The position numbers and the translations under genes are program-made. Shown in pieces: positions 29,226 through 38,164 of a DNA stretch of 64,000 bases. The DNA comes from Albidovulum sp. (GTDB lineage Bacteria > Pseudomonadota > Alphaproteobacteria > Rhodobacterales > Rhodobacteraceae). The stretch is taken from assembly GCA_028823855.1 (NCBI GenBank), contig JAPPFL010000052.1, forward strand, positions 21,846-85,845. Direction: 5' to 3'. The notes under the pieces are model-generated. The model saw nothing but the letters and a program-made list of their open reading frames with translations, was not told where the DNA came from and did no database searches. Position 1 is the first letter of the stretch, and each line of letters begins with the position of its first letter.

Positions 29226-29971
29226 TGAAATCCGTGGCCTACGTAGCGCATCCCGCTGGAATTCGGAACTTTGAATCGCCGAGCACGTTCGATTTGAGCT
29301 TGAAAAGTTGCGCATGCAGCGGCCGCGCCCTACGTCCGAGCCTTCCAATACTTCAAGCTCGACGCTTTGAATGGAATCCGCAATTAAGACTACTGATATT
29401 TGCGGAAAATTCTGGGCCATCGGCGCAGTAGGTCGAATTCCAATTATTGCGAGCGCCGCCGAGTTTTTTATTGATTGGGGATAATTTAATCCTGAGCGCC
29501 TTAATGGGCCGGATTGGAGTCTCGAGGATTTGAACTTTCTTGAAGATGCATTTCCAACTGTAACTTTCTGAACTGTCGATGCCCTGTTCCAATTCCTCAG
29601 TTTGCTTTCTTGATTTCCAATGCTTCGGATTCTCGAATGGCGATTTTCGCCGCTCTTGCAAGTCGGCGTCGATAACTGCGGAAGCGGAAAGCCGAGTCGC
29701 GCTCCGCAGGGATACGGCGGAATCGGCGCGGTCAGGCAGTATTCTAACGTTACATTGGCTGGGCTGGGCTGAAAATAGCCTCTGTTTTTCCAAATCGATT
29801 TTGAGATTGAAGCAGACCAAGATTTGTCGGCATGAAATTCGCTAGATTCGGCGCGCAATCCTAGGTCGGTTTCGGGCCTTTGCGCGCAGTGCCTCGTCTA
29901 AACTGGGAATAGCCGATTCCGAGAGGAAATGCGTTAAATTTTTGCGCCTGAATCCTGTTTTCAATATTGAA
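29226..29971. other. Spacer with chance open frame
   Basis: About 750 bases between the amidohydrolase and esterase genes. A long in-frame extension of the amidohydrolase frame runs through it without family similarity and is treated as chance. No other feature is seen. Confidence 0.35.
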
Positions 29972-31111
29972 TTACGCTAGGCGTTCGGCAAGCCAGCGGA
30001 ACGATTCCGGTGCCCATTCCTTTTGGTGCTCGAACGCGCAATGGCCGGCGCCGCGATAGACGCGAGCCGTTCGACTGCCGATAGGACCGCTTTCGAGCAT
30101 GAAGTAAATGTTCCCGATCGGAGCAAGGTGATCTTCATCGCCGTTAATCATGAGAACCGGCATCGTGATTTTTTCGACGAGGCCCAGCGACGACAAAGCC
30201 CAGCTGTCGAATTGTTCATTTTCCAAGTCCGCCGACCAGCGAGAAAAGGACGGAGGCCCGTCCGGCGGACCAAATCGAAACCGCGCTCGCCGATTTCGCG
30301 CATTCAAAACCGCCTCCATTTCATCGTCTTTCATCCGATATCCGAAGGGATGGCCAGCTATCGCAACTACGGCGCGAATTTTTTCCGGTACTGTGCCGGC
30401 AAGCTGCATGACGGAGTAGCCGCCCCGGCTAATGCCGAAAGCCCCGATGCGGTCCGAATCAACTTCCGGACGCGCCATAAGAGCCTCGACTCCTGCGACC
30501 CAGGCCTTGACCGACCCGGGTTCCCACGGGAATGGATTCTCGCCAGTCCCCGGCGCATCCATGACTAGTGACGCCATTCCCGCGTCGAGCGCATGTTCGC
30601 TTACCCAGCCTCGATCTTCCTTGAAAACGTCCGCGCCGCACATGACAAGAATCGCGGGTACAGGGCATTCGGCGGGCGGCGCTCGAAAATGCGCCCGAAA
30701 AAATTGTTCGCCGCATCTGATGCCGAGAACTTCCATAGGCGGGTCCAAGTGCTCGCACGCTTTTCGGTAGGCCCTAGCGCAGTCGGAACTAATCGATGCC
30801 TTTACAGGCGAGATTTCTCCAGGAAACCGTCCGATCGCATAGAATGTCTTCGCCAAAAGAAACTTCTTTCGCGCCTCGTCATGCTCTTTTCTCGTCGCGA
30901 GCGCGTCTCCGTCATTCTCATGGCGTCGGCCGGCCTCGCGCCAGGCAGGCACCCATTTGTCCTCTGTAGTAGATTCAACTCGAGAGACGATTTCAATCAA
31001 TTCATCCAAATCATCAATCATTGACAGCCAGCGACGATAAAACCCGCCGCGAGCAACGATGAAAGGGTCTTCGCCGGGCTTGTATTCAAGTTGATTCGAT
31101 GACATCGCCAT
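29972..31111 (-). CDS. Alpha/beta hydrolase of the FrsA / DUF1100-like esterase group
   Basis: 379-residue hydrolase. An N-terminal helical cap (about 1-130) precedes the alpha/beta core with PAILVMCGADVFKE, MDAPGTGENPFPWEP, the nucleophile elbow GAFGISRGGYSV (Ser of GISRGG), the acid region MINGDEDHLAP and the catalytic His in GAGHCAFEH. The architecture resembles 2,6-dihydroxypseudooxynicotine hydrolase and FrsA-like carbon-carbon or ester hydrolases. AAAGGA lies eight bases before the ATG at 31111. It is co-directional with the amidohydrolase, although 750 bases apart. A joint role in aromatic breakdown is conceivable but only inferred from family tendencies. Confidence 0.83.
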   Translation of the reverse strand: MAMSSNQLEYKPGEDPFIVARGGFYRRWLSMIDDLDELIEIVSRVESTTEDKWVPAWREAGRRHENDGDALATRKEHDEARKKFLLAKTFYAIGRFPGEISPVKASISSDCARAYRKACEHLDPPMEVLGIRCGEQFFRAHFRAPPAECPVPAILVMCGADVFKEDRGWVSEHALDAGMASLVMDAPGTGENPFPWEPGSVKAWVAGVEALMARPEVDSDRIGAFGISRGGYSVMQLAGTVPEKIRAVVAIAGHPFGYRMKDDEMEAVLNARNRRARFRFGPPDGPPSFSRWSADLENEQFDSWALSSLGLVEKITMPVLMINGDEDHLAPIGNIYFMLESGPIGSRTARVYRGAGHCAFEHQKEWAPESFRWLAERLA

Positions 31112-31755
31112 TACGAATTTCCTTTCTCTGCACTGACTTCAGCAAAAATCGAGTTCTAGGACTGAACGCCCTATTTCGAATAGCGCGCAACCGTCAAGCG
31201 ACTTCGTCGAAACGACCGCCAATTGAAACTGCAGCAAAATGTAAATTGAATGTCGGCCGCGGGGAAACAATTCGATGGATTGCCAACTAGTGCATTAAGA
31301 GAGCATTACTGCCATCCTCGCCCCGAAAATCTTCTTTGTCGCTGATCGATCAAGTCGAGTTCGCTGCCCAAGCCGACGTTTTCGCGTCCATGGCGCGTAC
31401 CTAGCCGGCGCCATGAATCCCGCATACCCGACTCGGGCGAGAGCGAAGACTACTCAGCCGATTCTTTTCCCGGCTTGACTGGCGGATCCTCGAAAAGCGA
31501 ATTTGTTCGACGGCATTGAATAATGTCCGGCTAGCCTTGCAATTCGTTTGCAGCGAAAAGTAGAATTGCCGCCAGTTGAAAGGACATCGGCAGCTGCTGT
31601 GGCAGATTTCGATATTGACGCGGGAGTTGCGGCTTGCGATCAATTCCCTAGTCGGGTCGGCGATGCTCAATCGAGCCAGTGCATTGCTCCATCCTCAACC
31701 GAACAATTGAACCGGGCAACAATGCAATATTGCTCGTAGAGCAAGGATTTTGGCG
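31112..31755. other. Divergent promoter region of the allantoate operon and esterase gene
   Basis: About 640 bases without a gene. A 10-bp palindrome GCAATATTGC at 31724-31733 lies 22 bases before the allantoate amidohydrolase ATG and could be an operator; AAGGA at 31743-31747 is the ribosome site. Confidence 0.4.
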
Positions 31756-33021
31756 ATGACGAACCGAAATGGAGCGGGTTCCGAGCTCGAACCAAGTGTC
31801 GGAGCCGGCATCATGGATAGGCTGGACCATATGGCCGAGATAAGCGAGTCTGGCGATATCTTGACCCGCCGCTGCTATACTCGCGAGCATCGCCAAATCA
31901 ACGACTTGGCCGGGAAGTGGATGCGAGAAGCCGGAATGGCGGTGCGCGAAGACCCTGTCGGAAATATGATTGGACGGTACGAGGGAAGGAAGCCAAATGC
32001 TCCGGCAATTATACTTGGTTCGCATCTCGATACTGTAATTAACGCCGGCCGCTATGACGGGTCTCTTGGCGTGCTGTCAGCCATCGACTGCGTCCGATCG
32101 CTGAACGAACGCGGCATCAGGTTTGACGATGCTGTCGAGGTCGCGTGTTTCGCCGATGAAGAGGGCGTCAGGTTCCAGTCAACTTATCTTGGCAGCCGGG
32201 GCATGGCGGGATGCTTCGATCAGAGCCTTTTGAATCGCAAGGACTCTGACGGAATTTCGCTTTCCGAGGCCATGATTTCCTTTGGTCTCGATCCTGCGCA
32301 TTTGAAGAACGCGGCACGCGATCCGAGTGATGTAAGGTGCTATTTGGAGCTCCATATTGAACAGGGTCCTGTTTTGGAGCGCGAACAGCTACCGGTTTGC
32401 GCTGTAACTGCGATTGCAGGCGCATCCCGCATGATGGTGTCAATGCTGGGCGAGGCCGGTCATGCCGGAACTGTTCCTATGAACACGCGACAGGACGCGT
32501 TGGCTGCGGCTTGCGAATGCGTGCTACTCGTTGAAGATACGGCTAAGCGTTACGATCAGGCGGTCGGAACTGTCGGTCAAATCGCGGCCTTTCCCGGCGC
32601 AACGAACGAAATTCCGGGAGTGGCTTCGTTTTCGGTTGACTTTAGGTCGTCCCTCGATTCGGTGCGCCAAACGGCTGTATCCGAATTGCAGCGAGACATG
32701 TCCGAAATAGCCGAGCGCCGGGACGTTGATATTCTGATCGACAAAACTCACGATGCAGATGGAGCTACCTGTTCTGATTGGATAATTGAGCAAATTGAAG
32801 GAGCCATGACCGATTTGGGGCACCGCCCGTTTCGGCTTGCGAGCGGAGCAGGGCACGATGCGGCGGCCATGGCATCGATCACGGATATCGGTATGATATT
32901 CGTAAGATGCAGGGGCGGAATTAGCCACAGTCCCGAAGAAGCCATAACTCGGGAGGACGCGATAACGGGAGCGGATCTCCTCCTTCGAACCTTGGAAAGA
33001 ATTGGAGGTGCCAAAAATTGA
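31756..33021 (+). CDS. allC: Allantoate amidohydrolase (M20 zinc hydrolase)
   Basis: Splits allantoate to ureidoglycine, ammonia and CO2. The 421-residue M20-family protein shows GSHLDTVINAGRYDGSLGVL (metal ligands His and Asp), CFADEEGVRFQSTYLGSRGMAG (catalytic Glu and metal Glu), LELHIEQGPVLE (metal His), GEAGHAGTVPMNTRQDAL (dimer-domain substrate residues) and the final metal His in RCRGGISHSPEE. These fit the allantoate amidohydrolase/N-carbamoyl-amino-acid hydrolase group, and the operon decides for allantoate. AAGGA eight bases ahead selects the ATG at 31756 over a TTG at 31750. The stop overlaps the next start (TTGA). It is the first gene of a seven-gene purine-degradation operon. Confidence 0.9.
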   Translation: MTNRNGAGSELEPSVGAGIMDRLDHMAEISESGDILTRRCYTREHRQINDLAGKWMREAGMAVREDPVGNMIGRYEGRKPNAPAIILGSHLDTVINAGRYDGSLGVLSAIDCVRSLNERGIRFDDAVEVACFADEEGVRFQSTYLGSRGMAGCFDQSLLNRKDSDGISLSEAMISFGLDPAHLKNAARDPSDVRCYLELHIEQGPVLEREQLPVCAVTAIAGASRMMVSMLGEAGHAGTVPMNTRQDALAAACECVLLVEDTAKRYDQAVGTVGQIAAFPGATNEIPGVASFSVDFRSSLDSVRQTAVSELQRDMSEIAERRDVDILIDKTHDADGATCSDWIIEQIEGAMTDLGHRPFRLASGAGHDAAAMASITDIGMIFVRCRGGISHSPEEAITREDAITGADLLLRTLERIGGAKN

Positions 33022-34280
33022 GTTCCAAAACAGTTATTTCGAACCAAGATTTATTTGGCGAGCTTGATCCAAGCCCGCGCCTGCTGATGGGTCCCGGCCC
33101 TGTCGACGTCTATCCCCGAGTGCTTCGCGCCATGTCGGCGCCGATGCTCGGCCAGTTCGATCCGGAATTCACGGGCTACATGAACGAAGTCATGGAGTTG
33201 TACCGTCGAGTCTATCAGACTCGGAACCACTGGACGCTGCTCGTCAACGGAACTGCGCGCTCTGGAATCGAAGCGTGTCTCGGCTCACTGGTGTCTCCGG
33301 GCGACAAAGTTCTGGTCCCGCGATTTGGTCGGTTCGGGCACCTTTTGACCGAAATATGCGGACGAGTCGGCGGCGAGATACATACTATCGACACCGAATG
33401 GGGCAGCGTATTTCCGGTCGAACAGATCGCCGACGAAGTACGGCGCGGCCAACCCAAAGTCTTGGCCATGGTCCATGGCGATACGTCGACTACGATGGCT
33501 CAACCGCTGGCGGGACTCGCCGAGACTTGCCTGGAAACAGGAACGCTGTTTTTCGCAGACGCGACCGCTACTCTCGGCGGAATGCCCTTTAACGTGGACG
33601 GCTGGGGAATTGACGCTGCGGCAGCCGGCCTGCAAAAATGCATGTCAGGTCCGCCGGGCACATCGCCGGTTACGTTGAGCGATCGCGCTGCGAAGGCAGT
33701 GAACCGCCGCAAGCATATTGAAGTCGGTATCCGTCCCGACGGCTATGTCGGTGCGGCCGGACCGCCCATCAGTTCAAATTACCTGGATTTGGGCATGCTA
33801 ATGGACTATTGGAGCCCGAAGCGCTTGAACCACCATACCGAGTCGACGTCGATGCTATATGCCGCGCGCGAATGCGCCCGAGTCGTACTGGAGGAGGGAT
33901 TGGAGGCGAGTTTTGAACGGCACGCGCTCAGCAATCGTGCATTGCGTGCAGGTCTCATTGCGATGGGTCTTGAACTATTCGGGGATCCCGACAACAGAAT
34001 GGTCAACGTTACGGGCGTAATGATCCCGAAGGCTTGCGGAAACGGCGAGAAAGTGCGCGCCGAGATGCTTGACGACTTCGGTATAGAAATCGGCACATCA
34101 TTTGGGCACCTAGCGGGAAAGATTTGGCGAATCGGCGTTATGGGCAATGTGTGCCGCAAGCCGAATATTCTTAGATGCCTCGCTTCCCTTGAAGTTGTCC
34201 TGAGGCGAAACGGATATGACGTGCGATCGAACTCCGGAGTCGATGCTGCGTACGACGCCTATTCGGGAGCCGCTAATTGA
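33018..34280 (+). CDS. pucG: (S)-ureidoglycine-glyoxylate aminotransferase
   Basis: PLP-dependent class V aminotransferase, 420 residues, that moves the amino group of ureidoglycine to glyoxylate, giving oxalurate and glycine. The PucG/HpxJ-type N-terminus is LLMGPGPVDVYPRVLRAMS followed by PMLGQFDPEFTGYMNEVM. The nucleotide-phosphate region is LLVNGTARSGIEA, the cofactor Asp is in FFADATATLGG (about residue 181), and the Schiff-base lysine is in GLQKCMSGPPG (Lys 207). The start is TTG at 33018, overlapping the allC stop; the next gene overlaps its stop in the same TTGA manner. Being beside allantoate amidohydrolase separates it from serine-glyoxylate or alanine-glyoxylate enzymes of the same fold. 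Confidence 0.9.
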   Translation: MSSKTVISNQDLFGELDPSPRLLMGPGPVDVYPRVLRAMSAPMLGQFDPEFTGYMNEVMELYRRVYQTRNHWTLLVNGTARSGIEACLGSLVSPGDKVLVPRFGRFGHLLTEICGRVGGEIHTIDTEWGSVFPVEQIADEVRRGQPKVLAMVHGDTSTTMAQPLAGLAETCLETGTLFFADATATLGGMPFNVDGWGIDAAAAGLQKCMSGPPGTSPVTLSDRAAKAVNRRKHIEVGIRPDGYVGAAGPPISSNYLDLGMLMDYWSPKRLNHHTESTSMLYAARECARVVLEEGLEASFERHALSNRALRAGLIAMGLELFGDPDNRMVNVTGVMIPKACGNGEKVRAEMLDDFGIEIGTSFGHLAGKIWRIGVMGNVCRKPNILRCLASLEVVLRRNGYDVRSNSGVDAAYDAYSGAAN

Positions 34281-35710
34281 CCGGTGATCCAATCGAGTCG
34301 CTTCTGAGAGGCCCGCCCAAGGTAATTAACGTGGGACTTGCGGGATTCTCGCGGGATTTGTCGGAACAAGGCGTCGAATCCGTTCATGTCGACTGGTCTC
34401 CGCCAGCGCAAGGCGACCCAATTGTTGCGGCGTTGCTTTCCAAATTGGATGGTTCCAGTAAAGAAAGAATTGACGCAGCAAATTCGCGTGCCTTGGATCA
34501 AATGCTTTCTAGCGAACCGGTGCTGATCGACGTCATACCTGCATCCGAGGCCATACCCGCTCTGGAACCGCGTCGGATACTTCATGCCGGGCCGCCGCTC
34601 GAATGGGAGCGAATGTGCGGCCCAATGCGCGGCGCGATCCAGGGGATCTCGGTTTTCGAAGGCTGGGAGGCAAACCTTTCGGATGCTCAAAAGAGTGCTG
34701 AACAAGGATTGTTTTCGTTCTATCCCAATCATCATTTCGACGCAGTCGGACCGATGACTGGAATTACCACCCTCAGCCAGCCAGTCATGGTCGTCGAAAA
34801 TCGAAAATTCGGCAATCGCGCATATTGCGCGATCAATGAAGGTCTCGGCAAAGTACTGCGGTTCGGAGGCAACGACGACGAGGTGCTGAATCGGCTTCGC
34901 TGGATCCGGGACGAATTCGGACCGGCTCTCGGTCGGGCTCTCAGAAATTTGGGAGGTCTTTCGCTAAAGGGCCTAGTTGCGCGCGGCCTGTCCATGGGCG
35001 ACGAAATGCACCAGCGAAACGCCGCCTGCTCAAGTCTCGCCCTGCGGGAATTGGCGGCGGCTCTGGCCGAGACATCATCCGATTCGCAAGCCCTAACCCG
35101 CGCGTTCGCCTTCATGGCCGGCAACGATCAGTTTTTTCTCAATATCGCCATGGCCATGGGAAAGTCGATCGCCGATTCAGCTCGAGCCATCGAAGGATCG
35201 AGCATCGTTACCGCGATGAGCCGAAACGGTACAGATTTTGGCATTCAGGTCAGCGGGACAGGCGATTCGTGGTTTATAGCGCCCGTTGAAATGCCGGAAG
35301 GACTGTTTTTTCCAGGATTCACCGAGGAGGATGCCAATCCCGACATGGGAGACAGCGCGATCGTCGAGACAGTTGGCCTCGGCGGTTTCGCCATGGGCGC
35401 CGCGCCGGCCGTAGCCGGCTTCGTCGGCGCCGGCGCCGCGTCCGATGCCGGAAACTACACGCTGCGCATGAAAGACATCACCGCAGGGGGGAACCCTGAA
35501 TGGAAGATTCCGTCAATGGATTATATTGGCGTTCCAACGGGAATCGATATTCGCGCCGTCGTCGAAACCGCAATTGCTCCGACAATAAATACGGGGATTG
35601 CACACCGCCGCGCTGGAATCGGGCAGGTTGGCGCCGGCATCGCGCGTGCGCCGCTGAAATGCTTTAGCCAAGCGCTAGTTGATTTGGCGAGAAGGCTAGA
35701 GGCGAAATGA
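34277..35710 (+). CDS. allG: DUF1116 protein, YlbE/AllG-like subunit linked to oxamate carbamoyltransferase
   Basis: 477-residue member of DUF1116, the family of E. coli YlbE. Conserved stretches include KVINVGLAGFSRDLSEQGVES, HVDWSPPAQGD, RRILHAGPPLEWERMCGPMRGAI, RGLSMGDEMHQRNAA, FMAGNDQFFLNIAMAMGKS, TAMSRNGTDFGIQVSG and MGDSAIVETVGLGGFAMGAAPA. In E. coli the ylbE-fdrA-ylbF group sits in the allantoin cluster and has been linked to the phosphorolysis of oxalurate to oxamate plus carbamoyl phosphate. That fits exactly here: the upstream aminotransferase makes oxalurate and the downstream kinase uses carbamoyl phosphate. It starts with TTG overlapping the pucG stop and ends with ATGA overlapping fdrA. 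The name follows E. coli usage; its catalytic share is not established from sequence. Confidence 0.85.
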   Translation: MTGDPIESLLRGPPKVINVGLAGFSRDLSEQGVESVHVDWSPPAQGDPIVAALLSKLDGSSKERIDAANSRALDQMLSSEPVLIDVIPASEAIPALEPRRILHAGPPLEWERMCGPMRGAIQGISVFEGWEANLSDAQKSAEQGLFSFYPNHHFDAVGPMTGITTLSQPVMVVENRKFGNRAYCAINEGLGKVLRFGGNDDEVLNRLRWIRDEFGPALGRALRNLGGLSLKGLVARGLSMGDEMHQRNAACSSLALRELAAALAETSSDSQALTRAFAFMAGNDQFFLNIAMAMGKSIADSARAIEGSSIVTAMSRNGTDFGIQVSGTGDSWFIAPVEMPEGLFFPGFTEEDANPDMGDSAIVETVGLGGFAMGAAPAVAGFVGAGAASDAGNYTLRMKDITAGGNPEWKIPSMDYIGVPTGIDIRAVVETAIAPTINTGIAHRRAGIGQVGAGIARAPLKCFSQALVDLARRLEAK

Positions 35711-37182
35711 ACGCGGTTGTCATGAACGAAGTCCGGAAGGGATTCTACGTGGACTCAGTTGCGTTGATGCGAATATCGCGGTCAATAGGTCGGCTGAAAC
35801 AAGTCGATGAAGCCTCGCTCATGATGGGTACGCCGGCGAATCGAGAGATTATGGCGGATGCGGGGCTTCTAGCGGATGAAGGCGCGGCGGCAGGCGGCGG
35901 AGATTTGGTAATTGCAGTTCGTGCCGAAAATAGTGCGGCCGCGAAAGAGGCTTTGTCCACTGCCATTGAGCAACTGCAATCGCCGTCGCAGAAATTCGCG
36001 AGCGGAGAAGAATGGACGCCGAGAACTTTGCGCTCTGCCGTTTCGGCTTTTCCCAGCGCAAACGTTGCGTTGATTTCAGTTCCCGGCGAGTTTGCGGCGG
36101 CCGAAGCGCGCAAGGCCATCCGCCTCGGGCTGCACGCTATGATCTTCAGCGACAATGTGTCGATTGCAGAGGAAATCCAGCTAAAGAGAGAAGCGCAAAG
36201 CCTCGGCTTGCTAGTCATGGGACCTGACTGCGGCACTGCCATAATTTCGGGAACGCCTCTTGCTTTTGCGAATTGCGTATCGCGCGGTCCGGTAGGTATC
36301 GTCGGAGCTTCCGGAACGGGCATCCAGGAAGTTTCTTGCCAGATTGAACGGATGGGCGGAGGAATTTTGCACGCCATCGGCGTTGGCGGTCGAGACCTAA
36401 AGTCCGAAGTCGGCGGAACTACTACGCTCATGGCAATAGATGCGCTTGCAAGCGACCCCGATATCGAGAGCATCGTCGTGATTTCGAAACCTCCCGGAGA
36501 CGATGTCGCCAAGAAAGTTATCGAGCGTTTGGGCATCGCCGGCAAACCGGCCGTCGTATGCTTTTTAGGCAGCGCAGCGCTACCGCTTCCGGCGAATGTT
36601 CTACAGGCCTACACGCTTAAGGATGCTGCAGCGGCGGCTGTTGGCAAAGGCTTCGAGCAATCCGAGCGGCCAGGGCTGCCTACGCGTTCCGGCGGCATCG
36701 CGGGACTATACTCCGGTGGAACGCTCTGCGCGGAGGCTCAGGTCATCCTACGCGACGCCGGACTGCCGATTAACTCCAACGCTCCGATTGCCAAAGTTGC
36801 GAAAGGCCGCGAAGGCTCATACGTGCTTCTCGACCTCGGCGACGACGAGTTCACCCGGGGTCGCCCTCATCCGATGATCGATCCCGGTGTTCGCGAAGCA
36901 TTTTTAATCGAGGCTCTCGGTCGCGATGACATTGGCGTCGTCCTCGCAGACGTCGTGATTGGGCAAGGCGCGCATTCGGATCCGGCCTTGCCCCTCGCCG
37001 ATATTGTCCGAGCGCACGGGCGCCGAAGCGGACCCATAGTAATTAGCGCAGTGACTGGTACCGAACAGGATTCTCAAGTGCTGTCGGATCAGGAGAGCAA
37101 GCTGTGCAAAGCTGGAATCGTGGTTGCTTCGAGCAACGCCGACGCGGCCCGATGGGCTCTCGCCGTGGCGGGACGAGGCTAA
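35707..37182 (+). CDS. fdrA: FdrA/AllF, succinyl-CoA-synthetase-like subunit of the oxamate carbamoyltransferase group
   Basis: 491-residue FdrA protein, related to succinyl-CoA synthetase alpha and beta chains but used in purine breakdown. A small N-terminal domain (KGFYVDSVALMRIS, then MGTPANREIMADAGL) is followed by a Rossmann-like CoA-ligase region: MGPDCGTAI at 171-179, GIVGASGTGIQEVS at 197-210, GVGGRDLKSEVGGTTTLMAI near 225-244 and VISKPPGDDVAKK near 258-270. The C-terminal domain contains GLYSGGTLCAEAQVIL and RPHPMIDP. The four-base overlap with allG suggests subunits of one complex. In E. coli the equivalent genes are next to ybcF. No frameshift or missing motif is visible. Confidence 0.88.
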   Translation: MNAVVMNEVRKGFYVDSVALMRISRSIGRLKQVDEASLMMGTPANREIMADAGLLADEGAAAGGGDLVIAVRAENSAAAKEALSTAIEQLQSPSQKFASGEEWTPRTLRSAVSAFPSANVALISVPGEFAAAEARKAIRLGLHAMIFSDNVSIAEEIQLKREAQSLGLLVMGPDCGTAIISGTPLAFANCVSRGPVGIVGASGTGIQEVSCQIERMGGGILHAIGVGGRDLKSEVGGTTTLMAIDALASDPDIESIVVISKPPGDDVAKKVIERLGIAGKPAVVCFLGSAALPLPANVLQAYTLKDAAAAAVGKGFEQSERPGLPTRSGGIAGLYSGGTLCAEAQVILRDAGLPINSNAPIAKVAKGREGSYVLLDLGDDEFTRGRPHPMIDPGVREAFLIEALGRDDIGVVLADVVIGQGAHSDPALPLADIVRAHGRRSGPIVISAVTGTEQDSQVLSDQESKLCKAGIVVASSNADAARWALAVAGRG

Positions 37183-37195
37183 ACAGGTAGTGGCG

Positions 37196-38164
37196 ATGCA
37201 ATCATTTCGAATTCCCAAGCGAATTCTTGTCGCTATCGGCGGAAACGCTACCCATCCCGAAAATATCAGAGGAACTTCTCGCGAACAGAAAGATATCGCA
37301 GCCAATACCGCGCAAGCTCTTTTGCCGCTTGCGCTACGCGACAACGAGCTAGTCGTTACCCATGGCAACGGTCCAGTCGTGGGCAAGATACTGATGCGCC
37401 AAGCGTTGACGCGCGGTTCCATTGCTCCGATGCCGCTGGACATCTGCGTTGCCCACTCTCAGGGCGGCATTGCGTATCTTCTAGTCCAGGCAATGGAAAA
37501 CGCCCTTCGCGAAGCAGGCAGTTCGCGACACGTCGCTTGCTTGCTTACTCAGGTCGAAGTCGACCCCGATGACGTGGCCTTCAAAAATCCGACGAAACCG
37601 ATTGGAACGTTCTACAGCCGGGACGAAGCAGCATCCATCAGTCAGGATTTGGGATGGACTATGAGGGAAGATTCGGGGCGCGGATGGCGGCACGTGGTTC
37701 CGTCGCCAAATCCGCAGCACATCTGCGATGTATCCCTTGTGCAAATGCTCTCTCGAGGAGGCACGGTTGTAGTCGCCGCGGGGGGAGGAGGAATTCCCGT
37801 CGTACGCGGGCCGAAGGGCGTTCGACACGGCGTGCGCGCAGTGATAGATAAGGACCTGACATCGGCCCTTATGGCCAATGTGCTCGAAATTAGATTGATG
37901 ATTATTTTGACAGCCGTTCATAGGGTATCGATAAATTTCGGCAAGCCAGGCCAACGCGAACTCGATCTTGTAACGGCTAGAGAGCTACGCGCCTATCAAA
38001 CGCAAGGTCATTTTCCTCCGGGAAGCATGGGACCGAAGGTCGAGGCGGCGATGCGTTTTCTAGATCGAGGGGGCGAGCGCGTAATCATAACGCATCTCGA
38101 AACCGTTGAGGATGCCTTAAAGGGCAAGACCGGTACGCACGTTGTTCGCGGCGAAGAGTCCTAG
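37196..38164 (+). CDS. allK: Catabolic carbamate kinase (AllK-like)
   Basis: Carbamate kinase, 322 residues, making ATP from carbamoyl phosphate and ADP with release of carbamate (CO2 and ammonia). Landmarks are RILVAIGGNATHPENIRGTSREQ at the N-terminus, LVVTHGNGPVVGKIL, PLDICVAHSQGGIAYLL, SPNPQHICDV, the nucleotide loop VVAAGGGGIPVV, VIDKDLTSALMA and the C-terminal FPPGSMGPKVEAAMRFL. Inside an allantoate operon it corresponds to E. coli YbcF/AllK. The frame is open upstream, but AGG eight bases before the ATG at 37196, and the fit to the family start, settle the choice. The end overlaps the DUF2877 start by 23 bases. This step is where the pathway gains ATP. Confidence 0.93.
   Translation: MQSFRIPKRILVAIGGNATHPENIRGTSREQKDIAANTAQALLPLALRDNELVVTHGNGPVVGKILMRQALTRGSIAPMPLDICVAHSQGGIAYLLVQAMENALREAGSSRHVACLLTQVEVDPDDVAFKNPTKPIGTFYSRDEAASISQDLGWTMREDSGRGWRHVVPSPNPQHICDVSLVQMLSRGGTVVVAAGGGGIPVVRGPKGVRHGVRAVIDKDLTSALMANVLEIRLMIILTAVHRVSINFGKPGQRELDLVTARELRAYQTQGHFPPGSMGPKVEAAMRFLDRGGERVIITHLETVEDALKGKTGTHVVRGEES

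Noticed and set aside
29226..29858. In-frame 211-codon extension of the amidohydrolase gene
   Set aside because: The extra residues are rich in Ser, Arg and Asn without any domain, repeat or signal peptide, and the family begins near KVIAVEEHF. The opening seems to be chance in a gene-poor stretch.
35745..36545. 266-codon open frame antisense to fdrA
   Set aside because: It is the mirror of a clearly conserved gene, and its translation has no family motif. Long antisense frames arise from the codon bias of the real gene.
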